Assembly (NCBI RefSeq): GCF_023149135.1
Contig: NZ_JAIWJX010000002.1
Span: 868,001-932,000 of the forward strand
DNA from: Fictibacillus marinisediminis
Lineage (GTDB): Bacteria > Bacillota > Bacilli > Bacillales > Fictibacillaceae
Length of the DNA stretch: 64,000 bases
Direction of reading: 5' to 3'
Below the pieces are notes generated by a model. It ran no database searches. It was not told the DNA's origin and saw nothing but the letters and a program-made list of their open reading frames with translations. Below, piece after piece: positions 45,601 through 54,568 of the stretch (its first letter is position 1; each line of letters begins with the position of its first letter). Made by a program: the position numbers and the translations under genes.

Positions 45601-47859
45601 ATGAGCAGAGAATGCAGAGAAAAATTAAGTTTAAATGGCATATGGAAATGTGTTCCTGATGAGGATAACCGTATGGAAGGAAACATTAGAAACAAGCCTG
45701 TATATCATTCAGAAGAACTAACTTGGGAGGATATCCATGTTCCAGCACACTGGCAGAAAGCGGGATATGAGGATTTCCAGGGAGTCATGTGGTATAAAAC
45801 TGTCTTTCGTGCTCCGTCACTAAAGAAAAATAAGATGTTCTACATTTGTTTTGATGCTGTTGATTATTATTCAGAGGTTTGGCTCAACGGAGTGTATCTT
45901 GGAGCTCATGAAGGAGACTTTGATTCGTTTGAATTCAATGTCTCTGATTTTCTGGAATATTGCGGAGAGAACACACTGGTAATCAAAGTGACTTCTGAAT
46001 TGGATACAAAGCCCGAACGTAAAAAAATTGCCAAGGGAGGCCTTTACCATTGGGACTGCCTTCCGGTGAAACAAGAAGGGCTGACAGATTGTCCAGAAGT
46101 TCCTTCTTCTGTGAATGCCCATTACCCAAATCCTCTGGTCAATCCGGGAGGAATATGGAAAGGGGTTTATCTTGAAGAACGCTGCAAGGTACATATTGAG
46201 CATATTCAGGTGACTCCTTATCTAAAAGATGAGTATAAGAAAGCCACCATCTACCTTGATGTAGAAATACAGAACAATAACAGCAAGGAAGCCAAAATTG
46301 ACGTGGAAGTTTCATTCTTGCCCCATAATTTCAGAGGGAAAATATACAGATGGAAGCCTCAGAGCTATTTTCAGAGACCAGGTACGAGCAGCTATTCAAT
46401 GACTGATCAGCTGTCCAACCCCAAATTATGGTGGACATGGGAGCTTGGATTTCCTCACCTGTATAAAGCTGTGATTGAAGTGTGGGTAAATGGGGTATTG
46501 GTAGACAAGAAGATTCAAATATTTGGAATCCGCGAAATTAAAATGGATGAAAAATGGATCTTTTATCTCAATGGAACAAGGGTGTTTATTAAAGGAAACA
46601 ATTATTTGTCCGACCAGTTCCTCTCTCTTATGACAAAGGAATCCTACCAGCTTGATGTCCAAATGATGCTGGATGCCAACATGAATACCACCAGGCTTTT
46701 TGCCCATGCCGAACAGGAAGAGTTTTATCAGCTGTGCAACGAAAAGGGTATCATGGTTTTTCAGGATTTGCCGTTTCAATGGGGCTATGAATCTACGGGT
46801 CTTTTTATAAAAAGAGCCGAGGATGTTTCACGTCGTTTCGTTAGAATGCTGTATAACCATCCTTCGATCATTTTATGGTCCTGCCACAGCGAATCCCGCT
46901 ATCATGACTACAACAAGCTGGACAATATGCTCTTGCGTGTCGTAAAGGAACTCGATAGTCTGCGGCCCGTTATTAAAAATTCGGTGCTCGTATCTGATAA
47001 GGAACTTCCTCATTTTTTTGAGACGCTGGATGACTTTACCGACTATATCGGTACGCATTTAAGTGTGCACTGGGTCGGTTGGTATTGGGGCAAAATTGAG
47101 GATGCTGAGTTTTATAACCCGATGTTTGTAACAGAGTATGGAACCCAGTCTATTCCAAATGAAGATTCCTTGAAGAAATTTATGAATCAGGAGTCTCTCT
47201 GGCCGGTTAACTGGGAGATCTACCGTACATGGGGCTTCCAGACCAATATTTATCAGTCGATGATGGGGTCGGTCATGACTCAGTCCCTTCAAGAGCTTAT
47301 CGACATTACACAAGATTATCAGGTTCAGTTCTACAAGGAGCATACAGAGGCGTTAAGGCGAAAGAAATACAATAAAGTAAGCGGGCTTCTTCAGTTTCAC
47401 TTTGTTAATACAGGACCGTCCATCGATTGGTCCATCATCGACTATTACCGCCAGCCTAAAAAAGCTTATTTTGCTATGGCTAAAGCTTTTGAACCGCTGC
47501 ATCTGTCCTTTAACGGCGAAGTTACGGATGGGGAGCTTGGAAAGACAGCTACCGTAACTCCTTGGATCGTGAACGATTACAATGTTACATTTGAAAACTG
47601 CGAAATAGCCTACAAGGTGTTCCTTGAAGACGGCACCCTGGTCGATCAGCAATGTTTGCCTGTTCCAAAGATAGAGAAAGATTCAGTCCAATCATTTGAA
47701 TCTTTAATCCTTCCGGTCTCATCCGGCACTACAGTAAAAGCAACAGGTCAATTGAAGGATTCGAACGGTAAGACTGTCATGGAAAATGATAAAATCATCC
47801 GCTCGCTTCCGGCAGAGGATGAAGTGCAAAATCCGTTCAAATCACCAATACGATTATAA
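45601..47859 (+). CDS. Glycoside hydrolase family 2 protein
   Basis: 752 residues in the GH2 order: jelly-roll sugar-binding domain (about 5-190), immunoglobulin-like domain (about 195-310), TIM barrel (about 315-620) and a C-terminal beta domain. The acid/base Glu is expected in SCHSESR near residue 429 (replacing the usual W-N-E) and the nucleophile Glu in VTEYGT near residue 510. No signal peptide, so it acts on imported sugar. It heads an operon with a sugar ABC importer. Beta-mannosidase, beta-galactosidase or beta-glucuronidase activity cannot be separated by eye. ATG 45601 has AGGTGAT upstream. Confidence 0.87.
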   Translation: MSRECREKLSLNGIWKCVPDEDNRMEGNIRNKPVYHSEELTWEDIHVPAHWQKAGYEDFQGVMWYKTVFRAPSLKKNKMFYICFDAVDYYSEVWLNGVYLGAHEGDFDSFEFNVSDFLEYCGENTLVIKVTSELDTKPERKKIAKGGLYHWDCLPVKQEGLTDCPEVPSSVNAHYPNPLVNPGGIWKGVYLEERCKVHIEHIQVTPYLKDEYKKATIYLDVEIQNNNSKEAKIDVEVSFLPHNFRGKIYRWKPQSYFQRPGTSSYSMTDQLSNPKLWWTWELGFPHLYKAVIEVWVNGVLVDKKIQIFGIREIKMDEKWIFYLNGTRVFIKGNNYLSDQFLSLMTKESYQLDVQMMLDANMNTTRLFAHAEQEEFYQLCNEKGIMVFQDLPFQWGYESTGLFIKRAEDVSRRFVRMLYNHPSIILWSCHSESRYHDYNKLDNMLLRVVKELDSLRPVIKNSVLVSDKELPHFFETLDDFTDYIGTHLSVHWVGWYWGKIEDAEFYNPMFVTEYGTQSIPNEDSLKKFMNQESLWPVNWEIYRTWGFQTNIYQSMMGSVMTQSLQELIDITQDYQVQFYKEHTEALRRKKYNKVSGLLQFHFVNTGPSIDWSIIDYYRQPKKAYFAMAKAFEPLHLSFNGEVTDGELGKTATVTPWIVNDYNVTFENCEIAYKVFLEDGTLVDQQCLPVPKIEKDSVQSFESLILPVSSGTTVKATGQLKDSNGKTVMENDKIIRSLPAEDEVQNPFKSPIRL

Positions 47860-47877
47860 AATGAGGAGGCAAAACCG

Positions 47878-49161
47878 ATGAAAAAGGGATTGTTGCTGCT
47901 TTTTTGTCTTGTATTGGCTTTATCCATGTCAGCCTGTTCCAATGACAACCAAGGAGCGTCAGGAACAGAGAAAAACGGAGAAGTACAGCTGAAAATGTGG
48001 GCGCATCAGGGACAGCCGAAAGAAGTCGACTTTTATAAAAAACGTATTGAGGAATTCAATAAAGCTCATAAAGGAAAAATTCATGTTAAGCTCGATATCA
48101 TTCCAAGCGGTGCAGGTCACGCCTATGAAGATAAAATCAATGCTGCTGCAACATCGAACGGGCTGCCGGATGTTCTTGATATGGACGGGCCTTTTGTCGG
48201 GAACTATGCAGCAACAGGGATTCTGGCTCCCATTGATGATTACGTAGAGAAAAAGGACAAGCAGGATTTTGCCAAATCCATCATCCAGCAAGGTACATAT
48301 GACAGCAAACTATACGCACTTGGGGCAATGGAATCATCCATTGTGGTCTTCTATAACAAAAAATTGCTGAAAGAAGCCGGAATTAACGCTCCGGAATCAT
48401 TAGACAAGGCATGGACATGGGACCAGTTCATGGACGCCTCGAAAAAACTGACTAAAAACAACGTCCGCGGGCTCACGATGCATATGGATAATGGCGTCGG
48501 GGAATGGCTCACTTACATGGGTTCCGTATTTGTATGGTCCAACGGCGGCCTCTTGCTCAACAAAGATCGCACTAAAGCTGACGGCTATGTCAATGGCCCG
48601 AAATCGATAGAGGCAATGAACTATGTCAAAGATCTGTTTAAGTCAAAAGTTGTGAGCGTTTCCAACGGGCCGACGGATTTTGAAGAAGGAAAGGCGGCCA
48701 TGATGCTTGGAGGTGTGTGGCTGATTCCTGGCTTTGAAGAGTATAAAAATCTGGATTGGGGAATGACCTATTTCCCTTACAGCAAAAAGAAAACCTCACC
48801 TTCCGGATCTTGGGCATTTGGTGTGTCCAGCCAGTCCAAACAGCCGAAAGAAGCAGCCGAGGTTGTAAAGTGGATGAGCAATAAGGATTCTGTTGTAGAA
48901 ATCTCCAAGATAACCGGAATGCCGCCGGCACGCGAGTCCGCGTTTAAAGAGCTGCCTGAATACGATAAGCTCCCTAAAAAGATCATTAAAGACCAGGTGC
49001 TGAACACAGCAAAAGCCCGTCCGGCAACACCTGCCTATCCGGTCTTAACCGCTAAATTTGCTGAAGCTTTTCAAGCGGCTGCCTTGGGGCAGGATGTAAA
49101 AAAAGAACTTGATAAAGCAGCGAAGGATACAGACAGAGAACTGGAACGATTCAAAAAATAA
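47878..49161 (+). CDS. Sugar ABC transporter solute-binding lipoprotein
   Basis: 427 residues. Lipoprotein signal peptide with lipobox LSMSAC and Cys20. The mature protein is a family-1 extracellular binding protein (KMWAHQGQPKEVDFYKKRIEEFN; later PSGSWAFGVSS) for oligosaccharides. It follows the GH2 gene by 18 bp and is followed by a hairpin and two permease genes. The ligand is presumably the oligosaccharide hydrolysed by the GH2 enzyme. The ATPase gene is missing, so a shared MsmX-type ATPase is likely. Confidence 0.92.
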   Translation: MKKGLLLLFCLVLALSMSACSNDNQGASGTEKNGEVQLKMWAHQGQPKEVDFYKKRIEEFNKAHKGKIHVKLDIIPSGAGHAYEDKINAAATSNGLPDVLDMDGPFVGNYAATGILAPIDDYVEKKDKQDFAKSIIQQGTYDSKLYALGAMESSIVVFYNKKLLKEAGINAPESLDKAWTWDQFMDASKKLTKNNVRGLTMHMDNGVGEWLTYMGSVFVWSNGGLLLNKDRTKADGYVNGPKSIEAMNYVKDLFKSKVVSVSNGPTDFEEGKAAMMLGGVWLIPGFEEYKNLDWGMTYFPYSKKKTSPSGSWAFGVSSQSKQPKEAAEVVKWMSNKDSVVEISKITGMPPARESAFKELPEYDKLPKKIIKDQVLNTAKARPATPAYPVLTAKFAEAFQAAALGQDVKKELDKAAKDTDRELERFKK

Positions 49162-49166
49162 AACAG

Positions 49167-49193
49167 AAAAGGAGTGATGGATTCACTCCTTTT
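49167..49193 (+). terminator. Intra-operon hairpin after the binding-protein gene
   Basis: A perfect 11-bp stem AAAAGGAGTGA / TCACTCCTTTT, loop 5, with only a weak T tract. As in many sugar operons it likely causes partial termination or protects the upstream mRNA so that more binding protein than permease is made. Confidence 0.65.
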
Positions 49194-49223
49194 CCTGTAC
49201 CTTTTGCAGAAAGGAGAAACAGG

Positions 49224-50156
49224 ATGGAACCCGTTCCACAAAAAACAAACGTCGATCACCCATTACCTACGGTAAGCCCGAAGCAAAGGAAAAGAAAGAA
49301 TTTGTTTGCCAGCTATGGGTTCGTTGGCCCGGCGATGATTCTGCTGTTTGTCTTTCTCATACTGCCGGCCATTTTGGCACTGTACTATAGCTTTACAAAC
49401 TATTATTTGCTGACCCCTGAAAAGATGAAATTTGTAGGAATGGAAAACTACAAGCGGCTGGCGGAGGACGATATCTTTTTAAAATCCTTGGGAAATACCG
49501 CTCTTTTTGTCGTAATCGTTGTCCCCGTACAAACCCTTGTCGCTTTGGCACTGGCCCTTCTTGTGAACCAAAAGGTAAGAGGCATCAAATTTTTCAGGAT
49601 GGCTTTTTTTGCTCCTGTTGTCACTTCAATGGTTATTGTTTCCATCCTCTGGACATTCATCTATAATCCGGACAACGGATTGGCGAATTCCATCTTAAAT
49701 ATCGTGGGAATCGGTCCGTTTCAGTTTCTTACAGACAAAGACCAGGCGATGTATTCTATTATTTTTATGAGTATTTGGCAGGGGGCCGGCTATCAGATGA
49801 TGATCTTTCTTGCAGGCCTTCAGGAAATTCCGGACCATCTCTATGAAGCAGCCTCCATTGATGGGGCGAACGCTTGGCAAAAGCTCATCAACATCACCAT
49901 TCCCGGCATTCGGAACATCCTGGTATTTATTGCGATTGTAACGATGATTGCTGCTACTAAACTCTTTATCCAGCCTTTTGTCATGACGCAGGGAGGCCCT
50001 TTGGATTCTACGAAAACGCTCGTTTATATGGTATATGAAACAGGCTTTAAGTTTAGGGATGTTGGATATTCATCAGCCATCGCAATTCTTTTCTTTGTGA
50101 TCGTGCTGGTCATTTCCATTCTGCAGCGAAAGTTTATTAAAGAATCTACAGAATAG
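49224..50156 (+). CDS. Sugar ABC transporter permease, MalF type
   Basis: 310 residues with six membrane helices and the EAA loop EAASIDGANAWQKLINITIPGI near residue 215 that contacts the ATPase. Hydrophilic N-terminal extension of about 35 residues. RBS AAAGGAG. Pairs with the next gene. Confidence 0.93.
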   Translation: MEPVPQKTNVDHPLPTVSPKQRKRKNLFASYGFVGPAMILLFVFLILPAILALYYSFTNYYLLTPEKMKFVGMENYKRLAEDDIFLKSLGNTALFVVIVVPVQTLVALALALLVNQKVRGIKFFRMAFFAPVVTSMVIVSILWTFIYNPDNGLANSILNIVGIGPFQFLTDKDQAMYSIIFMSIWQGAGYQMMIFLAGLQEIPDHLYEAASIDGANAWQKLINITIPGIRNILVFIAIVTMIAATKLFIQPFVMTQGGPLDSTKTLVYMVYETGFKFRDVGYSSAIAILFFVIVLVISILQRKFIKESTE

Positions 50157-50166
50157 GAGGAGAGTT

Positions 50167-51003
50167 ATGAAAAAGAACCGTTTGTTTAAATTAATAGGAT
50201 TGTATGTCGCCCTTGCTTTGCTTGCACTTCTTTTTTTATTTCCGCTCGTCTGGATGATTGTCTCTTCCTTTAAATCGGAAGCGCAGATTTTCGCGGATCT
50301 GCAATCATTTAAAGCCTTTGTTCCATATACTTTTTCATTGGACAACTATACCGGGGTCTTTGAACGGATTCCATTTATCAGATATTTGCTGACGAGCACA
50401 TTATACGTTTCGGTAATTGTTCTTCTAGGTTTGTTTGTAAACTCTCTGGCTGCTTATGCGTTTGCGAGAATGGAGTTTAAAGGAAGGGATTTTTTGTTTG
50501 CAGCCGTGGTCGCGTTAATTATCATCCCGTTTGAGAGTATCCTCCTTCCCTTGTATTTAATCATCGATGAGTTCGATTGGCTGAATACTTACCAGGCGCT
50601 GATCGTTCCCTTTATTGCAAATGCGTTTAACATTTTCATGTTCCGGCAGTTCTTTTTAAACCTGCCGAAAGAATTAGAGGAGTCCGCACGAATGGATGGC
50701 GCTTCTACACTGCGCATTTTTTTTCAAATCGTCATCCCGTTATCAAAGCCTGTTTTTATTACAGTTGCACTCCTCACGTTTATTACACATTGGGGAGATT
50801 TCATGTGGCCGCTGATTGCGACAACAGATGAGAGTGTAAGGCCGCTCCAGGTCGGCATGCAGTTCTTCTTCCATCAGCCTCCTGTAAAGTATGGACATGT
50901 CATGGCTGCCCTTACGATGGCGACCATCCCTCTGCTGATCATCTTCGTTTTCTTTCAGAAATACTACGTGCAGGGGATTGCGTCCGCGGGTATGAAAAAC
51001 TAA
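50167..51003 (+). CDS. Sugar ABC transporter permease, MalG type
   Basis: 278 residues, six membrane helices, EAA loop ESARMDGASTLRIFFQIVIPLSKP near residue 175. Typical short C-terminus. RBS TAGGAGGAG with ten bases from the previous stop. Completes the importer apart from the ATPase. No transcription factor gene is adjacent. Confidence 0.93.
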   Translation: MKKNRLFKLIGLYVALALLALLFLFPLVWMIVSSFKSEAQIFADLQSFKAFVPYTFSLDNYTGVFERIPFIRYLLTSTLYVSVIVLLGLFVNSLAAYAFARMEFKGRDFLFAAVVALIIIPFESILLPLYLIIDEFDWLNTYQALIVPFIANAFNIFMFRQFFLNLPKELEESARMDGASTLRIFFQIVIPLSKPVFITVALLTFITHWGDFMWPLIATTDESVRPLQVGMQFFFHQPPVKYGHVMAALTMATIPLLIIFVFFQKYYVQGIASAGMKN

Positions 51004-51017
51004 TAGTGTAACTTTGA

Positions 51018-51046
51018 GTAAAGCCCATTCAGGGTTTTGCTTTTTT
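51018..51046 (+). terminator. Terminator of the GH2-ABC operon
   Basis: Stem GTAAAGCCC / GGGTTTTGC (two G-T pairs) with loop ATTCA and seven T residues. Confidence 0.75.
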
Positions 51047-51079
51047 TATGGTAATTTAGATTTAAGTGAAAGGAACGAA

Positions 51080-51140
51080 TTGGGAAAATGAATGGATAAA
51101 TACTTGGATATTTTCATAAGTTAATCAGCGATTTTCCCAA
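51080..51140. repeat. Perfect 10-bp inverted repeat TTGGGAAAAT/ATTTTCCCAA
   Basis: Arms at 51080-51089 and 51131-51140 with 41 bases between them, upstream of the DJ-1/PfpI promoter. Could be a distal operator pair or a weak structure; unassigned. Confidence 0.4.
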
Positions 51141-51202
51141 TACACATCCTCCTTTTGTACTGATACAATTTATACCATACAATGTTCGACAAAGTATGGT
51201 AT
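51141..51202 (+). promoter_or_regulatory. Promoter and probable operator of the DJ-1/PfpI gene
   Basis: TACACA (51141-51146), 17 bases, TACAAT (51164-51169). Directly downstream is the perfect inverted repeat ATACCATAC-N13-GTATGGTAT (51172-51202), covering the expected transcription start, as a repressor site would. No regulator gene is next to it. Confidence 0.55.
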
Positions 51203-51221
51203 GTAAATAGTACCAGGAAGA

Positions 51222-51785
51222 ATGGGTGAGGGCGTGAAAAAGAGAGTACTTGTCTATCTCTATCCCCAGTTTCGAGAAGTAGAGATTATGGTGGCGCTGT
51301 CTATCGTCAGCCGCTTTTATGAAGTATTAACCTTCTCATTGCCGCACGGGGCAGTGACAAGTGAATGCGGCCTTATGATGCAGCCGTCTATTAAACTAAA
51401 AAATATTAACCCTCTTGAATATGATTTGCTGCTGATCCCGGGAGGAAGGCAAGCCGGGAGCCAGTCCGATGTCCGGCTGATCAGACTGATCAAAGCCTTT
51501 GACAGGGACGGCGTACGAATTGCAGCAATAGGCAGCGGTGTGCTGCTGGCCGGAAAAGCGGGCGTGCTGATCAACAAAAATTTTACCGCTACTGTTATTG
51601 AAGAGGACCATAGAAAAGCGAAGGACTGGCTGACAGGAAGATCTGTAAACCGGCCGGTTGTTGAAGATAAAAATATAATAACCGCCAAAAACAATGCATA
51701 TATTGATTTTGGATTGGTAATCGGTGACAGGCTGGGATGTTTTAACAGTATAGATGATTACAATCTGTATAAAGGCAGAGTGTAG
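51222..51785 (+). CDS. DJ-1/PfpI-family protein
   Basis: 187 residues with the class I amidotransferase-like fold: PQFREVEI, LLIPGGRQ with a nucleophile-elbow equivalent AAIGSGVLLAGKAG. The usual elbow Cys (A-I-C-x-G) is Ser here (IGSGV), so the glyoxalase/chaperone-type Cys is missing. Probably a ligand-binding or regulatory relative. Start uncertain: ATG 51222 has AGGA three bases away; GTG 51234 is the alternative. Confidence 0.8.
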   Translation: MGEGVKKRVLVYLYPQFREVEIMVALSIVSRFYEVLTFSLPHGAVTSECGLMMQPSIKLKNINPLEYDLLLIPGGRQAGSQSDVRLIRLIKAFDRDGVRIAAIGSGVLLAGKAGVLINKNFTATVIEEDHRKAKDWLTGRSVNRPVVEDKNIITAKNNAYIDFGLVIGDRLGCFNSIDDYNLYKGRV

Positions 51786-51878
51786 CGGGAAGCTGAGTGT
51801 TTTTTTCTGTAAAGGCTCATATGTTTCATTCCTTGCCTATGCTAAAATAAGGAATAATCAATAAAGGAGCTGTACAGC

Positions 51879-52046
51879 GTGTCAACTCTTCTTATTTCAA
51901 TCATTGTTTCTGTTATCATCATTTTGTTTATCCTGGTTATTTTTGTTGTTGCTATTTCAAAAGGATATTCTTATAAACATACAGTGGACAACCTGGAGGA
52001 AAATCCTTACCTGCAAGAAAAAAAAGAAAAATCGCGTGACGCATAA
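51879..52046 (+). CDS. ytzI: Small membrane protein YtzI
   Basis: 55 residues, GTG start, RBS AAAGGAGC nine bases upstream. One hydrophobic helix (residues about 4-25) followed by the conserved AISKGYSYKHTVDNLEENP and a charged tail; I recognise this pattern from B. subtilis YtzI. Function unknown. Own terminator follows. Confidence 0.75.
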   Translation: MSTLLISIIVSVIIILFILVIFVVAISKGYSYKHTVDNLEENPYLQEKKEKSRDA

Positions 52047-52074
52047 AACCGGCAGCCCATGCCGGTTTTTTTTA
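52045..52074 (+). terminator. Terminator of ytzI
   Basis: A perfect 10-bp stem AAAACCGGCA / TGCCGGTTTT, loop GCCCA, eight T residues; starts at the stop codon. Confidence 0.9.
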
Positions 52075-52201
52075 TTTTCCCTATCCGGTTCCTGAAATTT
52101 AGACTGGAAAGTTCGAAGGAGAGAGGGGATAATAAAGAAGATGAGAGCGCATACAATGTTATGTGTTTTTTTTACAAACCATGAAGTAAAAAGGAGAAAC
52201 T

Positions 52202-53122
52202 ATGATAAAAGTAATTAAGCCTGTATCACCCTTTGATTTCTCTAAAATGCTTCGTCGGGTGAGCAGTGCAGGGAAAAATAACATCGTACATGTGGACATG
52301 GACAATCAAACGTATAAAAGAATGGTACACCTTGCGAATAGACCGGTTCTGTTTCAGGTAAAAGCAATTGGAAGCATTGACGAACCGGAGCTTGAGGTAG
52401 AGTTCCCCGAAACTCTTTCACAGCGGGAGCAGGATGAATTGTTGGTTATGGTCAAACGCATGTTTTCAACAGATATAGATATAAAGCAATTCTATAGCCA
52501 GTTTTCGGATCATAGATACATTGCGCCGCTCATCTCGGACTTTTACGGTGTGCGGCTGGTCACCGATCCCGACCTTTTTGAATCCATGGTGAAAATCATA
52601 ACTGGACAGCAGGTGAATCTTACATTTGCGGCCGTCTTGATCGACCGCTTGATCGACCTCGCTGGTGAACACATCGAACATGAAAGTGAAACATTCTCCG
52701 TTTTTCCAACGGCAGAAAATATGGCTTCTCTGGAATATGGCCAACTGAGGGAGCTGCAGTTCAGCCAGAGAAAAGCAGAGTATATTATCGATTTTGCGAG
52801 GCTGATCGCTTCTGGAACATTGGATGTCAACTCTCTTTGGGCAAAGAGTGATGAAGAAGTGATAAGTTCGCTTCTGCCCATCAGGGGAATTGGCCGCTGG
52901 ACGATTGAATGTCTCCTTATTTTTGCAATGGGGCGTACCAATGTTCTTCCTGCCGCTGATATCGGTTTAAGAAATGGTGTACGTAAAGCATGGGGGCTTG
53001 AATATCAGCCGTCTGAAGAAGATGTAAGAAGACTGGCAGAAGACTGGGCGCCATGGAACACCTATATTACCTATTATCTTTGGGAAAGCTTAGCGGTTGA
53101 ACCAGTCATAAAAGAAGGATAA
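52202..53122 (+). CDS. DNA-3-methyladenine glycosylase II (AlkA/YfjP-like)
   Basis: 306 residues. N-terminal beta domain (about 1-90) and HhH-GPD glycosylase fold with helix-hairpin-helix LLPIRGIGRWTIE and the catalytic Asp in PAADIG near residue 255. It excises alkylated purines in base-excision repair. No Fe-S cluster cysteines, as for AlkA. RBS AAAGGAG. Followed 30 bp later by the CBS-domain gene. Confidence 0.9.
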   Translation: MIKVIKPVSPFDFSKMLRRVSSAGKNNIVHVDMDNQTYKRMVHLANRPVLFQVKAIGSIDEPELEVEFPETLSQREQDELLVMVKRMFSTDIDIKQFYSQFSDHRYIAPLISDFYGVRLVTDPDLFESMVKIITGQQVNLTFAAVLIDRLIDLAGEHIEHESETFSVFPTAENMASLEYGQLRELQFSQRKAEYIIDFARLIASGTLDVNSLWAKSDEEVISSLLPIRGIGRWTIECLLIFAMGRTNVLPAADIGLRNGVRKAWGLEYQPSEEDVRRLAEDWAPWNTYITYYLWESLAVEPVIKEG

Positions 53123-53152
53123 GAATGCGAATGGAACGAGGAGGAAGGTACT

Positions 53153-53569
53153 GTGAACATTGCTTTTTTTCTTTTGCCAAAAGATGAAGTGGCTTTTTTA
53201 AAATCAACCTCAACGATCAGGCAGGCACTTGAGAAACTTGAGCATCATCGATATACGGCTATTCCCGTACTTGATGAAAAAGGAAGATATTCTGAAACTC
53301 TGACCGAAGGCGATTTGCTTTGGACGATAAAAAACACGCCAGGGCTGACGTTTGAAACAAGCCATCGCTTTTCCATCTCCGGCATCCAAAAAGACCGGGT
53401 CATCAAGTCCGTCTATATTAATGCTGAGATGGAAGATCTCTTGTCTTTAATTGCCACCCAAAACTTTGTTCCTGTGGTGGATGATCAGGGTGTATTTATC
53501 GGCATTGTCCGCAGGAGTGACATTATTGAATACTGCTCCAATCAGCTGTTTGCCATAAAGGGGACTTAA
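53153..53569 (+). CDS. Two-CBS-domain protein
   Basis: 138 residues forming one Bateman module: CBS1 about 10-65 (RYTAIPVLDEKGRYSETLTEGDLL) and CBS2 about 75-135 (FVPVVDDQGVFIGIVRRSDII). Such stand-alone modules bind adenine nucleotides or c-di-AMP and regulate partners. It is not a close match to DarB/YkuL. GTG start with GAGGAGGAAGG. Likely co-transcribed with alkA and the GNAT gene. Confidence 0.87.
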   Translation: MNIAFFLLPKDEVAFLKSTSTIRQALEKLEHHRYTAIPVLDEKGRYSETLTEGDLLWTIKNTPGLTFETSHRFSISGIQKDRVIKSVYINAEMEDLLSLIATQNFVPVVDDQGVFIGIVRRSDIIEYCSNQLFAIKGT

Positions 53570-53575
53570 AAAAGA

Positions 53576-54139
53576 ATGGAAGAGATCTACTCTGCGTTTC
53601 CGCAATTAGAAACGAAGCGTTTTATTCTTCGAAACATTGAAGAAGAGGATGCAGACGACCTGCATGAAGTATATTCTGATCCTGAGGTTGTGAAATTTTG
53701 GGGTACTGCTCCGTTTACCTCTATAGAGCAAACCAAATCTTTGATCTGTGACTTTCAAAAAGGTTATAGGGATCAGATGACGATCCGCTGGGGAATTGCG
53801 GAAAGGGAAGAAAACCGGCTGATCGGAACATGCGGATACCACAACTGGGCAAAAAAGAAGTTCAGGACAGAAATAGGATATGAAATACGAAAAAGCAATT
53901 GGCGCAAAGGTGTGATGAAAGAAGTACTCAGTGCCATACTTCCTTTCGCCTTTCAACACATGAAACTAAACCGGATTGGAGCGCTTATTCATCCCGACAA
54001 CCATGGCTCTGCGATGCTTGTATCAAAATTGGGTTTTCACGAAGAAGGGTGCCTCAGAGACTATCAATGTGTTGATGGAGAATTTCAGGATTTAGTGATG
54101 TACAGTTTGCTCAAAAAAGACATATTAACCCAAATATAG
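53576..54139 (+). CDS. GNAT-family N-acetyltransferase (RimJ/RimL type)
   Basis: 187 residues with the RimJ/RimL pattern: LETKRFILRNIEEEDADDLHEV near the N-terminus, IGTCGYHNW, the acetyl-CoA loop YEIRKSNWRKGVMKEV and a C-terminal KLGFHEEGCLRDY. Acetylates an amine, perhaps ribosomal protein N-termini; substrate unknown. Starts seven bases after the CBS gene; terminator follows. Confidence 0.88.
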   Translation: MEEIYSAFPQLETKRFILRNIEEEDADDLHEVYSDPEVVKFWGTAPFTSIEQTKSLICDFQKGYRDQMTIRWGIAEREENRLIGTCGYHNWAKKKFRTEIGYEIRKSNWRKGVMKEVLSAILPFAFQHMKLNRIGALIHPDNHGSAMLVSKLGFHEEGCLRDYQCVDGEFQDLVMYSLLKKDILTQI

Positions 54140-54148
54140 CATGGATGG

Positions 54149-54177
54149 AGTTAGGCGCAGAGCCTAGCTTTTTTATT
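54149..54177 (+). terminator. Terminator of the alkA-CBS-GNAT unit
   Basis: Stem AGTTAGGC / GCCTAGCT with GCAGA loop and six T residues. Confidence 0.8.
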
Positions 54178-54229
54178 TAACAAAGAATACTGCCTGGCAG
54201 TGGTATAACGAAATGTATGGGGATATGTC

Positions 54230-54439
54230 ATGAACTTTGAAAGGGCACTGGCTTAGCTGTTTGCCTGTGATCATTTTATCTATCCTGAATATGGGTTAGG
54301 AAATATTAAAGAGGGCTTAGTACAGGCGGTCAATCAGCCAGCACAGCAGGTGTTTGGAAAGAAAAAGCGGGATACACTACCTTCTGTGCAAAAATTGCGA
54401 GGTTCGTTTCTTCTGTCATGGCGAATGTCCGAAAAATAG
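54230..54439 (+). pseudogene. Possible decayed ORF with in-frame amber codon
   Basis: One frame from ATG 54230 stays open for 69 codons except for a TAG at codon 9 and reads like protein (LFACDHFIYPEYGLGNIKEG...). I do not recognise it and no clear RBS precedes it. A strong plus-strand terminator at 54504 suggests a transcription unit once existed. The remainder of 54178-54568 shows nothing else. Confidence 0.3.
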
Positions 54440-54503
54440 ATTTTTAGTTTCAGATATGAGACAGGATTAAATTTTCTATGAACACGGCCAGTTATTCAGT
54501 AGC

Positions 54504-54547
54504 AACAACATCACACTCAGAACCGCTTCTGAATGTGATGTTGTTTT
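54504..54547 (+). terminator. Long terminator-like hairpin without a clear upstream gene
   Basis: AACAACATCACA with TCAGAA pairs with TTCTGA and TGTGATGTTGTT around CCGC, followed by T-rich sequence on the plus strand only. The only plus-strand candidate upstream is the decayed ORF. Confidence 0.6.
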
Positions 54548-54568
54548 ATTCTTTTCGAGGGGGAAGCA

